DNA of 8,093 bases, taken from positions 1 through 8,093 of the forward strand of contig CABUDB010000066.1 of assembly GCA_902490245.1 (NCBI GenBank). Reading direction: 5' to 3'. Of this stretch, positions 6,180 to 8,093 are shown one piece after another (positions within the stretch are counted from its first letter, which is position 1; the number at the start of each line of letters is the position of its first letter). The notes under the pieces are model-generated. The model saw only the letters and a program-made list of their open reading frames with translations. It did no database searches and was not told where the DNA came from. Position numbers and translations under genes: made by a program. Source of the DNA: an uncultured Collinsella sp. (GTDB taxonomy: Bacteria > Actinomycetota > Coriobacteriia > Coriobacteriales > Coriobacteriaceae).

Positions 6180-6214
6180 TCATATCCCCAATTCAAACCG
6201 AATTGGGGATATGA
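6180..6214. repeat. 15-bp perfect inverted repeat between the two signalling genes
   Basis: Bases 6180-6194 (TCATATCCCCAATTC) pair perfectly with 6200-6214 around a 5-base loop. The repeat lies 56 bases after the first signalling gene and 36 bases before the second. No T run follows, so it is not a standard intrinsic terminator. TATGAT (6210-6215) at its right edge resembles a -10 box, so the repeat could instead be an operator over a promoter for the second gene. Confidence 0.6.
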
Positions 6215-6234
6215 TACGGAGCATCCTGTCACCC

Positions 6235-6247
6235 AAGGAGGTTATCC
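6235..6247 (+). promoter_or_regulatory. unusually long ribosome binding site
   Basis: AAGGAGGTTATCC matches 12 of 13 bases of AAGGAGGTGATCC, the complement of the universal 16S rRNA 3' end. The core AAGGAGG (6235-6241) lies 9 bases before the ATG at 6251. It fixes the start of the second signalling gene and predicts far stronger initiation than for the first. Confidence 0.8.
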
Positions 6248-6250
6248 ATC

Positions 6251-7780
6251 ATGAACGAGTCGTATCGCATGGGCGAGCAGTCAATCATTGCCCATCTTCA
6301 GCGGCTTGCGAACGGGGCCTCAACCGCCGAGCTCGACGTTGACGCGCTGCCCACGGAGTTGCGCGCCGTCGGCGAGCAACTGCAGAAAACGCTCGCCGTC
6401 TTGCAACAAGAACGCCAGCTGCTCGAACGTAGCGCCTATATCGATTCGCTCACCAATCTTGGCAACCGCGGTGGACTCGACCGCCATGTCAATCAGCTCT
6501 GGCGCAAAGGCGCCCCCTTCACCTGCGCCTATATTGACATCGATCACCTCAAGCACTGCAACGATAAGTTTGGCCACGCCGAGGGCAACCGCTATATTCT
6601 GGGCATCTGTCGTGCGCTCACCGAGACCATGGAGCACGATGAAATGCTGTTCCGTATCGGTGGAGATGAATTTGTACTCGTGTCCCCCACGACAGGCGAA
6701 GCCGAGCTCGAGCAGCGCTTGGAGCGGACACGCACCGATCTTGTCGAGGCAACATCGGACGGCAAGGCGCCCATGATCGCCAGTTTTAGTTTTGGCTGCT
6801 CGCACGTCGACCCGCTTGCAGGCGATACGCGTCGCCAGATGACGATGGATGCCGATCGCAAAATGTATCGCTACAAGCTCATGCACCGCGTGCAGCAACC
6901 GAAAGAAGACAACGCGCCGATGCGGCCGATTGCCGATCAACTTCCTTGCAACGACCGCGTGTTCCAGGCGATCTCCATGAGCTCCGAGACACGCTATCCG
7001 TTTATCCTTAACCTCGATACCGGCGAATCGCAATGGTCGATTAATGCCGTGCGCGATTTCGACCTACCCTCCCAGCATCCCTACAACTCACTCGATATGT
7101 GGCTTGCCCGCGTTCACCCCGAAGACCGCGACAACGTGCGCAGCGAGCTCGATATGGTGGTAAACGGCGCGTGGCACTTCCATTACATGCAGTATCGCGT
7201 GATGGATGCTACCGGAGCGTACGCGCTTTGCGACTGCACGGGCTACCGCTTGGACGGCACCGATACCGAGCCCAACATGTATGTGGGCATTGTCACCAAC
7301 CGAAGCTTGGCAGATACGACCGATTCCGTGACCGGTCTGGGCGATATCCACGCCCTGGTCAACGCCATTGGCGAGATACGTCGCGTGGCACGAAACGCGG
7401 GCTTGATCGCCATTAAAATCGACGAAATCGCACAGGTCAATGCCCGCTTTGGCTTTGATGCAGGCGACCGCGTTTTGGCAGAAAGCGCCGCCTGCCTCAT
7501 GGATTGCTCGCGCGGCAAGGGTCGTCTGTTCCGCTCGACCGGACCGATGTTCGTGGCGCTCTTTGACGAGCTTGATCCCGAAGAGACCGACGCGGTTGCA
7601 GACGAAATCGAACGGTTCTTGGGATCGCCCGTGCTCCTCGGCTCATTTGAATATCAGCCGCCCCTTCGCGTGGCGACGCTTCATCTGGACGCCGTCGACC
7701 GACAGCCCGTTTCCATTTTGAACGAACTTAATGCGCTGATTAAAGAGGCGCCGCAGGTACCGGGCACCAAGCTGGACTAG
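6251..7780 (+). CDS. GGDEF-PAS-degenerate GGDEF protein, putative dinucleotide cyclase
   Basis: A 509-residue cytoplasmic protein, paralogous over its length to the first half of the preceding protein. Order: helical or coiled-coil leader (about 8-62, longer than in the neighbour); GGDEF (64-215) with signature 137-141, metal Asp96/Asp139, Asn104, Lys101, and Lys209/Arg213 for phosphates; PAS_3-like domain (235-352, VHPED at 288-292); degenerate GGDEF (358-495) with TGPMF (430-434), Lys389 in place of the metal Asp, but Asn397 and Asp406 kept. As in the neighbour, the guanine-reading Asp is Asn (Asn113) and the inhibitory RxxD is absent (EHDE, 128-131). It has no EAL domain, so it should only synthesise. 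The intact signature supports activity; the product is uncertain because of Asn113. The PAS ligand is unknown. The start follows a very strong ribosome binding site. Confidence 0.92.
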   Translation: MNESYRMGEQSIIAHLQRLANGASTAELDVDALPTELRAVGEQLQKTLAVLQQERQLLERSAYIDSLTNLGNRGGLDRHVNQLWRKGAPFTCAYIDIDHLKHCNDKFGHAEGNRYILGICRALTETMEHDEMLFRIGGDEFVLVSPTTGEAELEQRLERTRTDLVEATSDGKAPMIASFSFGCSHVDPLAGDTRRQMTMDADRKMYRYKLMHRVQQPKEDNAPMRPIADQLPCNDRVFQAISMSSETRYPFILNLDTGESQWSINAVRDFDLPSQHPYNSLDMWLARVHPEDRDNVRSELDMVVNGAWHFHYMQYRVMDATGAYALCDCTGYRLDGTDTEPNMYVGIVTNRSLADTTDSVTGLGDIHALVNAIGEIRRVARNAGLIAIKIDEIAQVNARFGFDAGDRVLAESAACLMDCSRGKGRLFRSTGPMFVALFDELDPEETDAVADEIERFLGSPVLLGSFEYQPPLRVATLHLDAVDRQPVSILNELNALIKEAPQVPGTKLD

Positions 7781-8093
7781 CGTTATGGGGCGCATGATGG
7801 TTAATTTCCGATCTCAACCGAACACATTGGGCAAATAGGTCGTACCCGCAGTTAGCCGAACGTCCCCTCAGTCCCTCCCGGGGCCCGGGGGCACCGTTTC
7901 GATACTCTTGGTTTACTTTGCCTGATGCAAATAAGTGCTCAACAAGATAGAACCTATCCCCCGCCACGGATATGCCCTCGAGTAAATCTGTTAAGCCAAG
8001 CCTATCAAATTCTATTGACAATTGGCTGCATTGGTCCATTTTGTCGTCCAGCCACTTCCGCTGGCTATCGCCTCATAAACACAAACCTAACGA
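7781..8093. other. 313-base region without a convincing gene
   Basis: GC content falls clearly below that of the preceding genes, especially after about base 7900. The one long open frame (minus strand, ATG at 8039, running left to 7740) encodes 99 residues, lacks a good ribosome binding site, overlaps the signalling gene's end by 41 bases and has a Gly/Pro/Arg-rich middle. Its first ~48 residues look protein-like but resemble no family recognised here. A GC-rich patch at 7862-7892 can fold (GTCCCC with GGGGGC) and might help end transcription of the upstream gene, though no T run follows. CCAGC and GCTGG (8048-8064) form a small hairpin near the right edge. Confidence 0.5.

Noticed and set aside
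7806..7814. TTCCGATCT, matching the last 9 bases of the Illumina adapter, near the composition shift
   Set aside because: Nine bases can occur by chance in 8 kb and the bases before it do not match the adapter. Read mapping would settle whether it marks a chimeric join.
8015..8020. TTGACA as a -35 box
   Set aside because: No acceptable -10 box lies 16-18 bases downstream (best CATTTT or ATTTTG) and no gene follows within the window.

Overview
The window reads as high-GC bacterial chromosomal DNA at the end of an assembled contig. Short spacers, strong GGAGG ribosome binding sites, GC-rich codon use and long multidomain cyclic-di-nucleotide proteins suggest an actinobacterium, most likely a gut Coriobacteriia such as Collinsella. 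That placement is an inference from style; no marker gene is present. The first 49 bases are not genomic: bases 16-49 match the Illumina TruSeq index-read adapter exactly, so native DNA starts at about base 50.

Bases 50-2112 hold a thiamine salvage operon. A TPP riboswitch and an intrinsic terminator precede thiM (hydroxyethylthiazole kinase, GTG start). A small YkoF/MTH1187-type thiamine-binding protein and thiE (thiamine-phosphate synthase) follow. The three genes are tightly packed, with a 3-base gap and then a 4-base overlap. ThiM phosphorylates salvaged thiazole alcohol and ThiE joins it to the pyrimidine diphosphate. The operon is probably switched off when TPP is plentiful. ThiD and a transporter are not in the window. 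A 16-bp hairpin separates thiE from the convergent next gene.

Bases 2212-3081 (minus strand) encode a patatin-like serine hydrolase with a complete Ser-Asp dyad. A 324-base divergent intergenic region separates it from the second half of the window. It contains candidate promoters in both directions, a 13-bp palindrome and a structured leader.

Bases 3406-7780 carry two tandem paralogues of cyclic-di-nucleotide signalling. The first (905 aa) reads GGDEF-PAS-degenerate GGDEF-third GGDEF (GQDDF)-EAL. The second (509 aa) has only the GGDEF-PAS-degenerate GGDEF part. Neither has membrane segments or a signal peptide. The first protein keeps every catalytic EAL residue, so it should be a phosphodiesterase and perhaps also a cyclase; the second should be a cyclase only. 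In both N-terminal GGDEF domains the Asp that normally reads the guanine base is Asn, and neither has the RxxD inhibitory site. This is the most interesting signal in the window. The last ~310 bases have a lower GC content and no convincing gene.
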